A stretch of DNA of 7,375 nt, from assembly GCA_022545745.1 (NCBI GenBank), contig JACZQL010000053.1, positions 1 through 7,375 of the forward strand, written 5' to 3'. Below the pieces are notes generated by a model that did not search any database, had not been told where the DNA came from, and saw only the letters and a list, made by a program, of their open reading frames with translations. The stretch comes from Deltaproteobacteria bacterium. GTDB lineage: Bacteria; Desulfobacterota_B; Binatia; UBA9968. Shown one piece after another: positions 1 to 6,521 of the stretch. How positions within the stretch are numbered: the first letter of the stretch is position 1; every line of letters starts with the position of its first letter. The translations under genes were made by a program, and so were the position numbers.

Positions 1-643
1 GAAGACACCCTAGAAATACGGCACCGGGCATATCGAAGGGCTGATCGCGGCGGAATCTGCGAACAACGGCGTGACCTCCGGCACGCTGATCCCGTTGCTC
101 GTGATCGGGGTGCCGGGTGGGGCCACGGCGGCGATCATGGCGGTGGTGCTGCAATACCACGGGGTGACCGTCGGTCCAGATCTATTTCTCACCCAGCCAA
201 ACCTTGCCTATGGGCCGTTCACCACCATGGCGGTGACCTATGGGATGATGCTGCTGATCATCCTGCCAATGGCTCGCTACATGTCCCGGATCACCGTGGT
301 GCCCACCACCTTTATGGCGCCCATCGTCATCTCGTTTACGCTCGTGGGTTCCTTCGTGCCCCGTGAGTACATTTTCGATATGTATCTCGCCCTGGTATTT
401 GGTGTGATCGGTTATGTCGCCCGCAAGACCGGCTACCACGTTGCAGCGATCCTGATCGGCGTGATCCTGGGTCCGCTGCTGGAGCAGTACTTCCAGCGCG
501 CGCTACGCATCGCTGAGGGGGACCTAATGGTTATCTTCTCTTCCACCCTCGGTAACATCTTGTGGGTGTTTATGGTAATGTCCCTCGCCTTTCCGTATGT
601 AATGGCTTGGTGGCGCAGGCGTCAAAAGGAGTCTCCGGGGTAG
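1..643 (+). pseudogene. tctA: TctA-family permease of a tripartite tricarboxylate transporter, 3' part, in-frame TAG
   Basis: This is the C-terminal part of the large membrane subunit of a tripartite tricarboxylate transporter (TTT), which imports carboxylates with a periplasmic TctC-type binding protein and small TctB. The TctA signature is clear: IEGLIAAESANNG at 32-70, then GTLIPLLVIGVPGGATAA from 77. Hydrophobic stretches follow around 215-290, 315-360, 375-415, 440-480 and 545-615, and the gene ends in a basic tail and TAG at 641-643. Homology continues upstream of the GTG at 71: codons 14-70 read KYGTGHIEGLI and onward, as TctA proteins do. The frame therefore really comes from before the window, yet codon 11-13 is TAG, where the family usually has an acidic or charged residue. 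This is either a nonsense mutation or a base error at the sequence edge. A fragment starting at 71 would not be a working permease. No tctB or tctC is visible. The family call is firm; the pseudogene call is moderate. Confidence 0.85.
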
Positions 644-738
644 GAAGATTGATCCTCGGTAGGTAAGGGTTCCGGAGATTCAATCGAACAAGTGTCGGTT
701 CACAAATGGTGACGGCAAGTATTTCGGTAGCGATGCCG

Positions 739-1731
739 TTACTTGGCGACGTCTCCCATCTGGGACAGAGGGTATCGCGTGCCAGACGTCACGCCCGGCA
801 CAAAGGTCCGGTTCAGCTGTTCAAGATCTGCACCGTCGAGGGTAACATCGAGGGCGCGGACGTTCTCTGCTATATAACCTGGCCGCTTCGTTCCCGGGAT
901 GGGAATAATGTCGTCACCCTGCGCAAGCATCCACGCCAGCGTGATCTGCGCTGGTGTGCACCCCTTGGCCGCGGCGAGTTGATCGAGGGGCTCGAGCAGC
1001 GCCACATTGCGGGCCAGGTGCTCCTCCTGAAAGCGCGGATGGGCGCGCCTCCGGTCTTGCTCTATCAGATCGTCAAGTTTACGAATGGTGCCACTGAGAA
1101 AGCCACGACCCAGTGGGGCGTATGCCACATAGGTAATCCCCAATGCCCGGCAGGTTGGCAGCCACTCCTTCTCCGCGTCGCGCGTCCAAAGTGAGTATTC
1201 GGATTCGAGAGCGGAAATCGGATGAACCTGGTGCGCTCGACGAACAAGGTCGGCCCCCGCCTCGCACAGACCGAGGTAGCGGACCTTTCCCTGTTCCACC
1301 AATTTCGCCATGGCGCCGACGGTCTCCTCGATGGGGACCTTGGGATCGACACGGTGGAGGTAGTAAAGATCGATCACATCAACTCCCAATCGCTTGAGGC
1401 TCGCCTCGCAGGCCTGCGGCACGTAGTCGGGTCGTCCATTGATATTCCCCCCCCGTTGCCCCCCAGGACCGCGGATATTGCCGAACTTGGTGCAAATATT
1501 TACGGAATCACGGCGACCTTTCAGTGCCCGTGCCAGCAATTCTTCGTTCCCGCCGTTGCCGTAGGCGTCAGAGGAGTCGAAAAAATTGACCCCTAACTCA
1601 ATAGCCCGGTGGATTGTGGCAATGGATTCCGCGTCATTGGGAACACCGTAGCTCCCAGGCGACATCCCTGCGCATCCCAACCCGAGCGCGGATAATTGGA
1701 CTCCCGTCTTGCCGAGTGAACGGTATTTCAT
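739..1731 (-). CDS. Aldo/keto reductase, AKR13-like
   Basis: A full-length 330-residue NAD(P)H-dependent oxidoreductase of the aldo/keto reductase superfamily, a cytosolic TIM barrel that interconverts carbonyls and alcohols. It opens with the usual [10 protein letters not shown]. The catalytic tetrad is complete: Asp52 and Tyr57 in FDSSDAYG, Lys82 in TKFG, and His126 in YYLHRVD. The cofactor-binding C-terminal part is present ([11 protein letters not shown] near 205-215, [16 protein letters not shown] near 275-291). Length and motifs fit the AKR13 group of bacterial and fungal pyridoxal/aryl-aldehyde-type reductases, but the substrate cannot be read from sequence. The start codon overlaps the stop of the upstream hydrolase as ATGA (1728-1731), and a GAGG ribosome site lies at 1736-1739, so the two are probably translationally coupled. 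Residues 88-95 are a Gly-rich loop encoded by two G-runs on the coding strand. The gene converges on tctA with a 95-base gap. Confidence 0.95.
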   Translation of the reverse strand: MKYRSLGKTGVQLSALGLGCAGMSPGSYGVPNDAESIATIHRAIELGVNFFDSSDAYGNGGNEELLARALKGRRDSVNICTKFGNIRGPGGQRGGNINGRPDYVPQACEASLKRLGVDVIDLYYLHRVDPKVPIEETVGAMAKLVEQGKVRYLGLCEAGADLVRRAHQVHPISALESEYSLWTRDAEKEWLPTCRALGITYVAYAPLGRGFLSGTIRKLDDLIEQDRRRAHPRFQEEHLARNVALLEPLDQLAAAKGCTPAQITLAWMLAQGDDIIPIPGTKRPGYIAENVRALDVTLDGADLEQLNRTFVPGVTSGTRYPLSQMGDVAK

Positions 1732-2660
1732 CGGTCCTCACTCCCCACTTGGTCGTCCCGTCGTGGCGGCAAGGTCAGGAAAGAATGCAGCACATGCCAG
1801 AAACGGTGACGGTTGATCCCGAGCTGCGACGAATGGGCCTGGCCCGACAGGGTGACAAAATGCTTATCGTTGTTTGGTAGCTCACTATAAAACGCCATTA
1901 CATCTTCCATGGATGCAATCCCATCGTATTCCCCGCGGATGATCATAACAGGACAAAAAATCTTGCGCGGGTCAACTTGAGGAAGCTTCGCGCACATATC
2001 GTAATAGGTCCCCGTTGGGACCGTCCCTCCATAGGGCTTTTCCTCCTCAGCCATGGCGAAGGGTACCGCAGGATCCGAAAGTCCGGGCTTATCCCGGTTG
2101 TGGATGCTCTGGTAGAATTCCAGGTCCACCGCACGCCGGGTGTTTGTGCGCCATTTCTCCTCTTGTTCGCGTCGTTTTGCGAGGGTAGGCGAGCCCTTTC
2201 CCGTCCAGACCAGAGCCGCCAGTACGAGGCGTTCCACTTGTTCGGGACAATGGTTCGCAAATGCTCCCGCGCGCAACGCCCCTGAGGACTGCCCGAAGAA
2301 GGCGTATCGCTCGATACCGGTTTCTTTTCTTATGACTTCGGTTCCCGCCTTCAAATCCTCCACACCCGAGGCAATGTCGGAAGTCCCCTCGGTGTGGTCC
2401 GAGCGCCCGTATCCTTCATGGTCCATGGTCCACACGTCAAAGCCATAGGATGCTAGGACATCCATCAAAGAGTAATCGTCCTGCCCTGGTACGGTTAGAT
2501 CGAAGCCGCAGCGCGCGGACATGGATGAACCATGCACAAGGAACACTATGGGTTTCGACTCTGGTGGGGAATCGGCCGATTTGGCCAGGCGCTTGCGGAA
2601 CATATACAGCGCCACATTCCCTTTTTTGGCGGTGTATTCATTACTCACGATTTTAGTCAT
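1728..2660 (-). CDS. Alpha/beta fold hydrolase (paralogue 1)
   Basis: A complete 310-residue alpha/beta hydrolase with no signal peptide, so probably cytosolic. The oxyanion-hole motif VHGSSMS is at 42-48. The strand-loop DHEGYGRS is at 80-87. The nucleophile elbow GQSSGA gives Ser125. The acid is Asp246 in GEYDGIAS and the base is His276 in GQAHSS. Between strands 6 and 7 lies a cap region (about 150-225) starting [14 protein letters not shown], shared almost word for word with the neighbouring hydrolase at 2852-3760. The family includes esterases, lactonases and C-C bond hydrolases; the substrate is not determinable here. Translation starts at an ATG preceded by GGGGTA at 2666-2671 (minus strand), the same sequence at the same distance as in the paralogue. 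It is the middle gene of a minus-strand run and overlaps the reductase by four bases. Confidence 0.93.
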   Translation of the reverse strand: MTKIVSNEYTAKKGNVALYMFRKRLAKSADSPPESKPIVFLVHGSSMSARCGFDLTVPGQDDYSLMDVLASYGFDVWTMDHEGYGRSDHTEGTSDIASGVEDLKAGTEVIRKETGIERYAFFGQSSGALRAGAFANHCPEQVERLVLAALVWTGKGSPTLAKRREQEEKWRTNTRRAVDLEFYQSIHNRDKPGLSDPAVPFAMAEEEKPYGGTVPTGTYYDMCAKLPQVDPRKIFCPVMIIRGEYDGIASMEDVMAFYSELPNNDKHFVTLSGQAHSSQLGINRHRFWHVLHSFLTLPPRRDDQVGSEDR

Positions 2661-2851
2661 TTCAATACCCCGTCCTAACTAACCTATAACATCGGAAGCT
2701 GTCCGGTTCCTGATCGACGACGGCTCATTGCTAAGGACTGTTGATTTCGATTTTCGCACAAGGGGTGATAATTTAACCCCTCCGACCCCATCTCGTCAAG
2801 CTGCGTGGTGTCTCATCCATACCGACACAATCTACCAACCGGTGCACTTTT
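2661..2851. other. Spacer between the two hydrolase genes with a 6-bp hairpin
   Basis: A 191-base gap within the minus-strand run with no credible ORF. It contains one clear inverted repeat, AGGGGT (2761-2766) and ACCCCT (2776-2781), flanking an AT-rich 9-base loop. No run of T follows on the minus strand, so it does not look like an intrinsic terminator. It could be an operator or an mRNA-stability element between the paralogues. I did not find a good -35/-10 pair here. Confidence 0.4.
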
Positions 2852-3760
2852 TTACTTGTACGCAGGTTCAGGCTGGCTGAAGAAGCGCTCGATTAGAAAT
2901 AGGGAGATACGATGGTTCTTCTCCTGTAGGCTTGCATGGGCAATTCCAGGCATCACGGCGAGCTGCTTGTCCGGATTGGGAAGAAGATTGAAAAACGACT
3001 GAATGTCCTCAAAGGAGGCGATCCCATCGTACTGACCGCGAGTAATCAGTACGGGACATTTGATTTTGCGCGGGTCGAACAAGGGCAACCGCTGGCACAT
3101 ATCGATGTAGGTCCCGTTTGGCATGGTGTCATCGAGGGCACAGATAGCTTTGGCATATGCCCTAACCACACCGGGGTCGGCAGTGCCCGGGTGGTCCCTG
3201 GTAAAGATCGATTCAATGAACTTCTGATTAACGGGACGGCGGGATTCCGCGCTTACACCGGCAAAGCGCTTGCGACGTTCGGCAAGAGTTGGACTGCCTT
3301 TACCCGTCCAGACGAAGGCGTCCAGGACCATTCGCTTGGCTCGGCTCGGATGGCGTTGGGCGAAGAGGGCAGCCCGTAAGGCCCCAGATGACACGCCGTA
3401 CAGATAAAAGGAAGTAGCGCCTGTCAGCTCTTCAATAACTTGGGATGCGGAGAGCAGGTTGTCCGACCCACGCTCGATGCCGCTGATGACGTTTCGCGAT
3501 TTCGTAGAGCGGCCATATCCCTCGAAGTCGACGCACCAGACGTCATAATCGCGCTCGGCAAGGTAGTCCATGAGCGAGTGGCCGGGCCTGCCTTTGACAC
3601 GTAGGTCGAATGTGGGGGTGGAAGCCATGGAGGAGCCATGTGCAAGGAGGACGGTGCCGCGTGGATGGCGCAGTCCTTTCATCCGCTTTCTCCAGAGGTA
3701 CAGTTCGGCTCCCTTGCTCCGGGTCCAATGCTCGCTCCCTACGATCTTACCCTTTGCCAT
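2852..3760 (-). CDS. Alpha/beta fold hydrolase (paralogue 2)
   Basis: A complete 302-residue alpha/beta hydrolase, clearly a tandem paralogue of the protein encoded at 1728-2660. HGSSMAS is at 41-47 and DFEGYGRS at 78-85. The nucleophile is Ser124 in GVSSGALRAALF, the acid Asp245 in GQYDGIAS, and the base His275 in GIAHAS. Shared stretches include [14 protein letters not shown] (150-163), the NGTY-DMC segment near 215-222 and FDPRKIKCPV near 228-237. The cap region is the most divergent part, which is where substrate specificity usually lies, so the two enzymes may act on related but different substrates or successive steps. No signal peptide is seen. It is the first gene of the minus-strand unit, divergent from the FAH-family gene. 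The ATG is preceded by AGGGGTAGAAAA. The 191-base gap before the next gene is longer than usual within an operon, so a second internal promoter is possible. Confidence 0.93.
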   Translation of the reverse strand: MAKGKIVGSEHWTRSKGAELYLWRKRMKGLRHPRGTVLLAHGSSMASTPTFDLRVKGRPGHSLMDYLAERDYDVWCVDFEGYGRSTKSRNVISGIERGSDNLLSASQVIEELTGATSFYLYGVSSGALRAALFAQRHPSRAKRMVLDAFVWTGKGSPTLAERRKRFAGVSAESRRPVNQKFIESIFTRDHPGTADPGVVRAYAKAICALDDTMPNGTYIDMCQRLPLFDPRKIKCPVLITRGQYDGIASFEDIQSFFNLLPNPDKQLAVMPGIAHASLQEKNHRISLFLIERFFSQPEPAYK

Positions 3761-3793
3761 TTTTCTACCCCTGAACCTGCGTTGAAGTTCCTC

Positions 3794-3838
3794 TTGTGAC
3801 CTCTACCAATGAGAACAATGCCGACAATGACGTCACAA
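3794..3838. repeat. Inverted repeat enclosing 9-bp-phased repeats in the divergent control region
   Basis: TTGTGAC (3794-3800) and GTCACAA (3832-3838) are perfect 7-base inverted arms 31 bases apart. The right arm sits in the palindrome TGACGTCA (3828-3835). Between the arms the minus strand reads CATTGT, CATTGT, CATTGG at exactly 9-base intervals (plus-strand positions 3824-3829, 3815-3820, 3806-3811). The block lies in the 5' leader of the hydrolase mRNA, downstream of the predicted minus promoter, so an operator is plausible. No regulator gene is visible in the window. Confidence 0.45.
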
Positions 3839-3849
3839 AAGCGGAATGT

Positions 3850-3879
3850 AGTTTAGTCCGGTGAGTGTGGGGTTGTCAA
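3850..3879 (-). promoter_or_regulatory. Candidate sigma70-type promoter for the hydrolase/reductase unit
   Basis: On the minus strand a perfect -35 TTGACA (3879-3874) is followed after 18 bases by TAAACT (3855-3850), a 4/6 match to -10. Transcription would start near 3843 and give a leader of about 80 bases before the hydrolase ATG at 3760. The -35 lies within GGTTG-6-CAACC (3871-3886), a short inverted repeat that could bind a repressor or activator. Confidence 0.45.
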
Positions 3880-3992
3880 TTCAACCGTCTTGACTTCGAA
3901 AAATCAAAATGGAAAGGTAACCATCGACAGGTTTTAGGTAATGCAATAGAGGGGGGGCGCAGAAGAGACCTGTAGGATCCGATTGTCAGTAT

Positions 3993-3998
3993 GGGAGG
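3993..3998 (+). promoter_or_regulatory. Ribosome binding site that sets the FAH-family start
   Basis: GGGAGG lies 8 bases before the ATG at 4007. The in-frame TTG at 3983 would sit upstream of this site and lacks its own Shine-Dalgarno sequence, so the ATG is preferred. Confidence 0.75.
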
Positions 3999-4006
3999 CA
4001 CAGTTC

Positions 4007-4672
4007 ATGTCTAAACATGTCGTTCATATGAAGGGTAGGTCGAAACCCATCGAAGTGGGTAAGATCGTTTGCATCGGTAGAAACTACGTGGACCATATTC
4101 AGGAGCTGAACAACGAGCGGCCGTCCGCCCCCATGTTCTTTATCAAGCCGGCAACGGCGTTGGTACCCATTGAAGAGCCCATTCGTATACCCACCTACTC
4201 CCACAAGGCCCGCCATGAGCTCGAGTTGGCCTTGATCCTCAATAGCAGACTCTTTCAATGCCAAGAGAGTGAGGTGCTTCCTGCCATTGACGGCTACGCC
4301 GTAGCCATTGATGTGACCTTACAGGACGTTCAGGATCGGTGCAAGGAGAAGGGCCAACCGTGGGAGATCGCTAAAGGGTTTGACGGTTCTTGCCCCATCT
4401 CGCCCTTTGTGCCTGCCGCCGACGTTTCCATCCCTCAGGACCTTATGATCAAGATGCTTGTCAACGGGAAGTTGCGCCATAACGATAGCACCAAATTGAT
4501 GATTTGGCAGATACCGGCCATCGTGGCCGCCGCATCTCAGTATTTTTCCCTGGAGCCCGGAGACATTGTCTTGACGGGAACTCCCGCGGGAGTGGGTCCA
4601 CTGGAACCTGGCGACAAACTGGAAATGACCATCGAGGGTGTGGGCAAGTATTCAAGCACAGTCGCAAAATAG
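4007..4672 (+). CDS. Fumarylacetoacetate hydrolase-family protein, FAHD1-like (acylpyruvase / oxaloacetate decarboxylase type)
   Basis: A 221-residue single-domain FAH-family enzyme. These cytosolic Mg2+ enzymes cleave or tautomerise 2-oxo acids such as acylpyruvates and oxaloacetate. The ATG at 4007 is chosen over the in-frame TTG at 3983 because GGGAGG at 3993-3998 is well placed. Visible motifs: CIGRNYVDH at 22-30, FFIKPATALV at 44-53, HELELALIL at 70-78, the VAIDVTLQDVQD segment at 99-110, KGFDGSCPISPF at 123-134, and LTGTPAGVGPLEPGD near the C-terminus. The expected metal ligands Glu71, Glu73 and Asp102 are present, as are His30, Glu33 and Lys123, which act in catalysis in human FAHD1. 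From memory of that protein even the numbering coincides. It is divergently arranged with the hydrolase unit and precedes a PLP enzyme by 139 bases. A role in cleaving a 2-oxo-acid pathway intermediate is inference; oxaloacetate tautomerase or housekeeping repair activity is the alternative. Confidence 0.93.
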   Translation: MSKHVVHMKGRSKPIEVGKIVCIGRNYVDHIQELNNERPSAPMFFIKPATALVPIEEPIRIPTYSHKARHELELALILNSRLFQCQESEVLPAIDGYAVAIDVTLQDVQDRCKEKGQPWEIAKGFDGSCPISPFVPAADVSIPQDLMIKMLVNGKLRHNDSTKLMIWQIPAIVAAASQYFSLEPGDIVLTGTPAGVGPLEPGDKLEMTIEGVGKYSSTVAK

Positions 4673-4695
4673 ACTGGATCGACCCGACCATCGAC

Positions 4696-4724
4696 TTGAA
4701 ATTACCAGTCGGCTTTCGTAACTT
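4696..4724 (+). promoter_or_regulatory. Weak candidate promoter ahead of the threonine synthase-like gene
   Basis: TTGAAA (4696-4701, 5/6 match to -35) is followed after 17 bases by TAACTT (4719-4724, 3/6 match to -10). The alternative is readthrough from the FAH-family gene 139 bases upstream. Confidence 0.22.
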
Positions 4725-4811
4725 GTGTGTGAGATCGTTGCCGCGTTCACCGCACATTGTCAGTTAGGAAGCGTTTAGTGGAGGCAGAGGCCACTCCGCA
4801 AGAAAGACTTT

Positions 4812-5975
4812 ATGACCTTCGCTCGAAATCTCTCCTGTCCACGATGTCAGCGGACCTACCCCATGGGGGAGGTGGTGAACCTATGCCTTTGCGGCTCACC
4901 TCTATTGGTTGTTTACGATTTGGCGCAGGTGCAACAGGCGGTCAGCCGGTCCGACCTAAGGGATCGTCCCCCGAATCTTTGGCGCTACCGGGAATGGCTT
5001 CCCCTTCAGGATACGAGCAATTGCGTTTCTCTCGGCGAGGGTTTTACCCCTCTCATTGAGACTCCCCGCCTGGCAAGCGATTTGAAACTCACAACGTTAT
5101 GGATCAAAGACGAAGCCCGGAATCCCACCGGATCTTTTAAAGACAGGGGTCTTTCGCTGGCGATCTCCATGGCCCATGAGCTTGGCATTCGAAAAGTTGC
5201 CCTACCATCAGCGGGGAACGCCGCTTCCTCCCTTGCGGCCTATGCGGCCAGGGTTGGAATGGAAAGCCATATATTCATGCCCAGAGACGCCCCACGGGCC
5301 AACCAAATGGAGGTAATCAGGTGTGGGGCTAAGTTGACTTTAGTCGACGGTCTTATCAGTGATTGCGGTAAATTGGTCGCCGAGGGAAAGGAGCGGGAAG
5401 GGTGGTTTGACCTGTCGACACTGAAGGAACCCTATCGGCTGGAGGGGAAGAAAACCATGGGTCTTGAGATAGCCGAGCAGCTCAACTGGCGTCTCCCCGA
5501 CGTCATCCTCTATCCCACGGGAGGTGGAACCGGTCTCATCGGTATGTGGAAGGCGTTTAACGAGTTGCAGGAGATGGGTTGGATCGGCCCCGAAAGGCCC
5601 CGTATGGTTTCCGTTCAGGCAGAGGGTTGTGCCCCTATCGTGCGCGCGTTTGATCAGGGCAAGGAGCGGGCAGAGGCATGGGCCAACGCTCAAACCCTCG
5701 CCTCCGGGCTGCGTGTTCCCCAATGCGTCGGAGATTTTCTCATTCTTGAGGCCATTCGCCTTAGCCAGGGGACTGCTGTGAGCGTGTCCGATGAAGAGAT
5801 GGTCACGGAGATCCGCCGAGTCTCTCGCCTGGAGGGATTATGGTTATGCCCTGAGAGCGGTGCCACGGTAGCGGCGCTCCGCCGATTAATTCAAGCGGGA
5901 TGGATCAGGAGGGATGAAACGGTCCTTCTCTTCAATACGGCCTCCGGTCTGAAGTACGCTGATATCTTATCTTAA
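4812..5975 (+). CDS. thrC: Threonine synthase-family PLP enzyme
   Basis: A complete 387-residue fold-type II PLP enzyme. Threonine synthase converts O-phosphohomoserine to threonine in the cytosol. The N-terminus has a short zinc-ribbon-like Cys cluster, Cys9-x2-Cys12 and Cys25-x-Cys27, seen in many archaeal and bacterial threonine synthases. LGEGFTPL follows at 74-81. The PLP lysine is Lys110 in NPTGSFKDRG, and PSAGNAASS at 132-140 binds cofactor and substrate. PTGGGTG at 235-241 is the phosphate-binding loop. ESGAT and NTASGLK close the domain. The ATG at 4812 is the only start after the in-frame TAG at 4776-4778. Its ribosome site is poor (AAGAAAGAC just upstream; GGAGG at 4780-4784 is too far), hinting at low translation. 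No thrA, thrB or other amino-acid gene is nearby, so related activities (cysteate synthase-like, or an amino-acid lyase) remain possible. Confidence 0.88.
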   Translation: MTFARNLSCPRCQRTYPMGEVVNLCLCGSPLLVVYDLAQVQQAVSRSDLRDRPPNLWRYREWLPLQDTSNCVSLGEGFTPLIETPRLASDLKLTTLWIKDEARNPTGSFKDRGLSLAISMAHELGIRKVALPSAGNAASSLAAYAARVGMESHIFMPRDAPRANQMEVIRCGAKLTLVDGLISDCGKLVAEGKEREGWFDLSTLKEPYRLEGKKTMGLEIAEQLNWRLPDVILYPTGGGTGLIGMWKAFNELQEMGWIGPERPRMVSVQAEGCAPIVRAFDQGKERAEAWANAQTLASGLRVPQCVGDFLILEAIRLSQGTAVSVSDEEMVTEIRRVSRLEGLWLCPESGATVAALRRLIQAGWIRRDETVLLFNTASGLKYADILS

Positions 5976-6146
5976 TTAGGGCAGCGACATCGTCGCCGAG
6001 GATGGTTTGCCAGGCTGAGACCGATCCCATCACCTTGAGCATCAGGCCCTCTGTGAATTTCTTGACTTCGGTCACTGCCCCCGGGTTGGGGTGCAACCGT
6101 CCGGCTCCTGGTACAACCGGTTGCTCTGTCTGAACTGTCTTTTGGT
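5976..6146. other. Spacer between threonine synthase gene and PIN remnant
   Basis: A 171-base gap. GCGAC-ATC-GTCGC (5983-5995) is a 5-bp hairpin just after the stop at 5975, without a T-run, so it is a poor terminator. The minus strand is open from about 6140 to a TGA at 5932-5934 and reads like a protein tail (VTEVKKFTEGLMLKVMG, SAWQTILGDDVAALI), but its only ATG starts would give about 35 residues and I recognise no family. It may be a gene remnant. Confidence 0.3.
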
Positions 6147-6521
6147 CTATTCTAGTAGTTGATCCAGGATAATCACCTCCAGCCCGGTCAGCCTTTGAAA
6201 CGTGGCATCATGAGAAATGAATCCTGTTGCGTGCGAAGCAAAGGCGGTGGCTGCCTGCACGGCATCTGGCGTCCTAAGGCTCGATTCTGCTCTGAGCCTT
6301 GCCGCGAGATCAGCAATCTCAAGCGACGGAGCGATCCATTCCAGGTGCGGATAAGTTGACAACAGGCTGTAGAACTGGTTGACCCGCTCGATGTCCGAGA
6401 ACCTATAAGGCTGGACAAGAAGTTTCAGCATGGTGATTGTTGAGGTGACCGCCCAGGTCCTCGGTTCCTCAATTCAGGTAAAGATGGGATCTTTCGCCCG
6501 GCACCCGTAGCGGGTTTCAGC
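6147..6521 (-). pseudogene. PIN-domain (VapC-type) toxin remnant, N-terminus lost and in-frame TGA
   Basis: The longest ATG-started frame, 6431 to 6147, encodes 94 residues that are plainly the C-terminal two thirds of a PIN ribonuclease: AADLAARLR-type helix, LRTPDAVQAATAF with its catalytic Asp, GFISHDATF, and the closing GLEVIILD. Homology continues upstream of that ATG in the same frame: 6473-6432 encodes IEEPRTWAVTSTIT, matching the usual start of the second PIN helix region. Then comes TGA at 6474-6476, and before it 6521-6477 encodes AETRYGCRAKDPIFT, again PIN-like. Beyond that the N-terminal LDTS block with the first catalytic Asp is absent, because the frame runs into the C-terminus of the next PIN remnant. 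The product would lack an essential metal ligand, so I call it a pseudogene, although a 94-residue protein could still be made. No partner antitoxin is adjacent. Confidence 0.8.

Noticed and set aside
632..685. Inverted repeats (TCTCCGG/CCGGAGA and GATTGA/TCAATC) as a terminator between tctA and the reductase
   Set aside because: Loops are long (about 27-33 bases), the two stems compete, and no T-run follows on either strand.
706..1194. 162-residue plus-strand ORF
   Set aside because: It lies wholly on the opposite strand of the aldo/keto reductase gene, whose catalytic motifs are complete, and its translation has no recognisable domain.
2936..3379. 147-residue plus-strand ORF
   Set aside because: Antisense shadow of the hydrolase gene at 2852-3760, with no start signal or family motif.
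3890..3918. Plus-strand promoter for the FAH-family gene from TTGACT at 3890
   Set aside because: No acceptable -10 hexamer is found 15-19 bases downstream (AAAGGT at 17), so only half a promoter is present.
3983..4006. TTG at 3983 as the FAH-family start
   Set aside because: It has no ribosome site, and GGGAGG at 3993-3998 points to the ATG at 4007; the extra eight residues are not part of the family N-terminus.
5340..5723. 127-residue minus-strand ORF
   Set aside because: Antisense shadow of the threonine synthase-like gene; composition follows the codons of the real gene.
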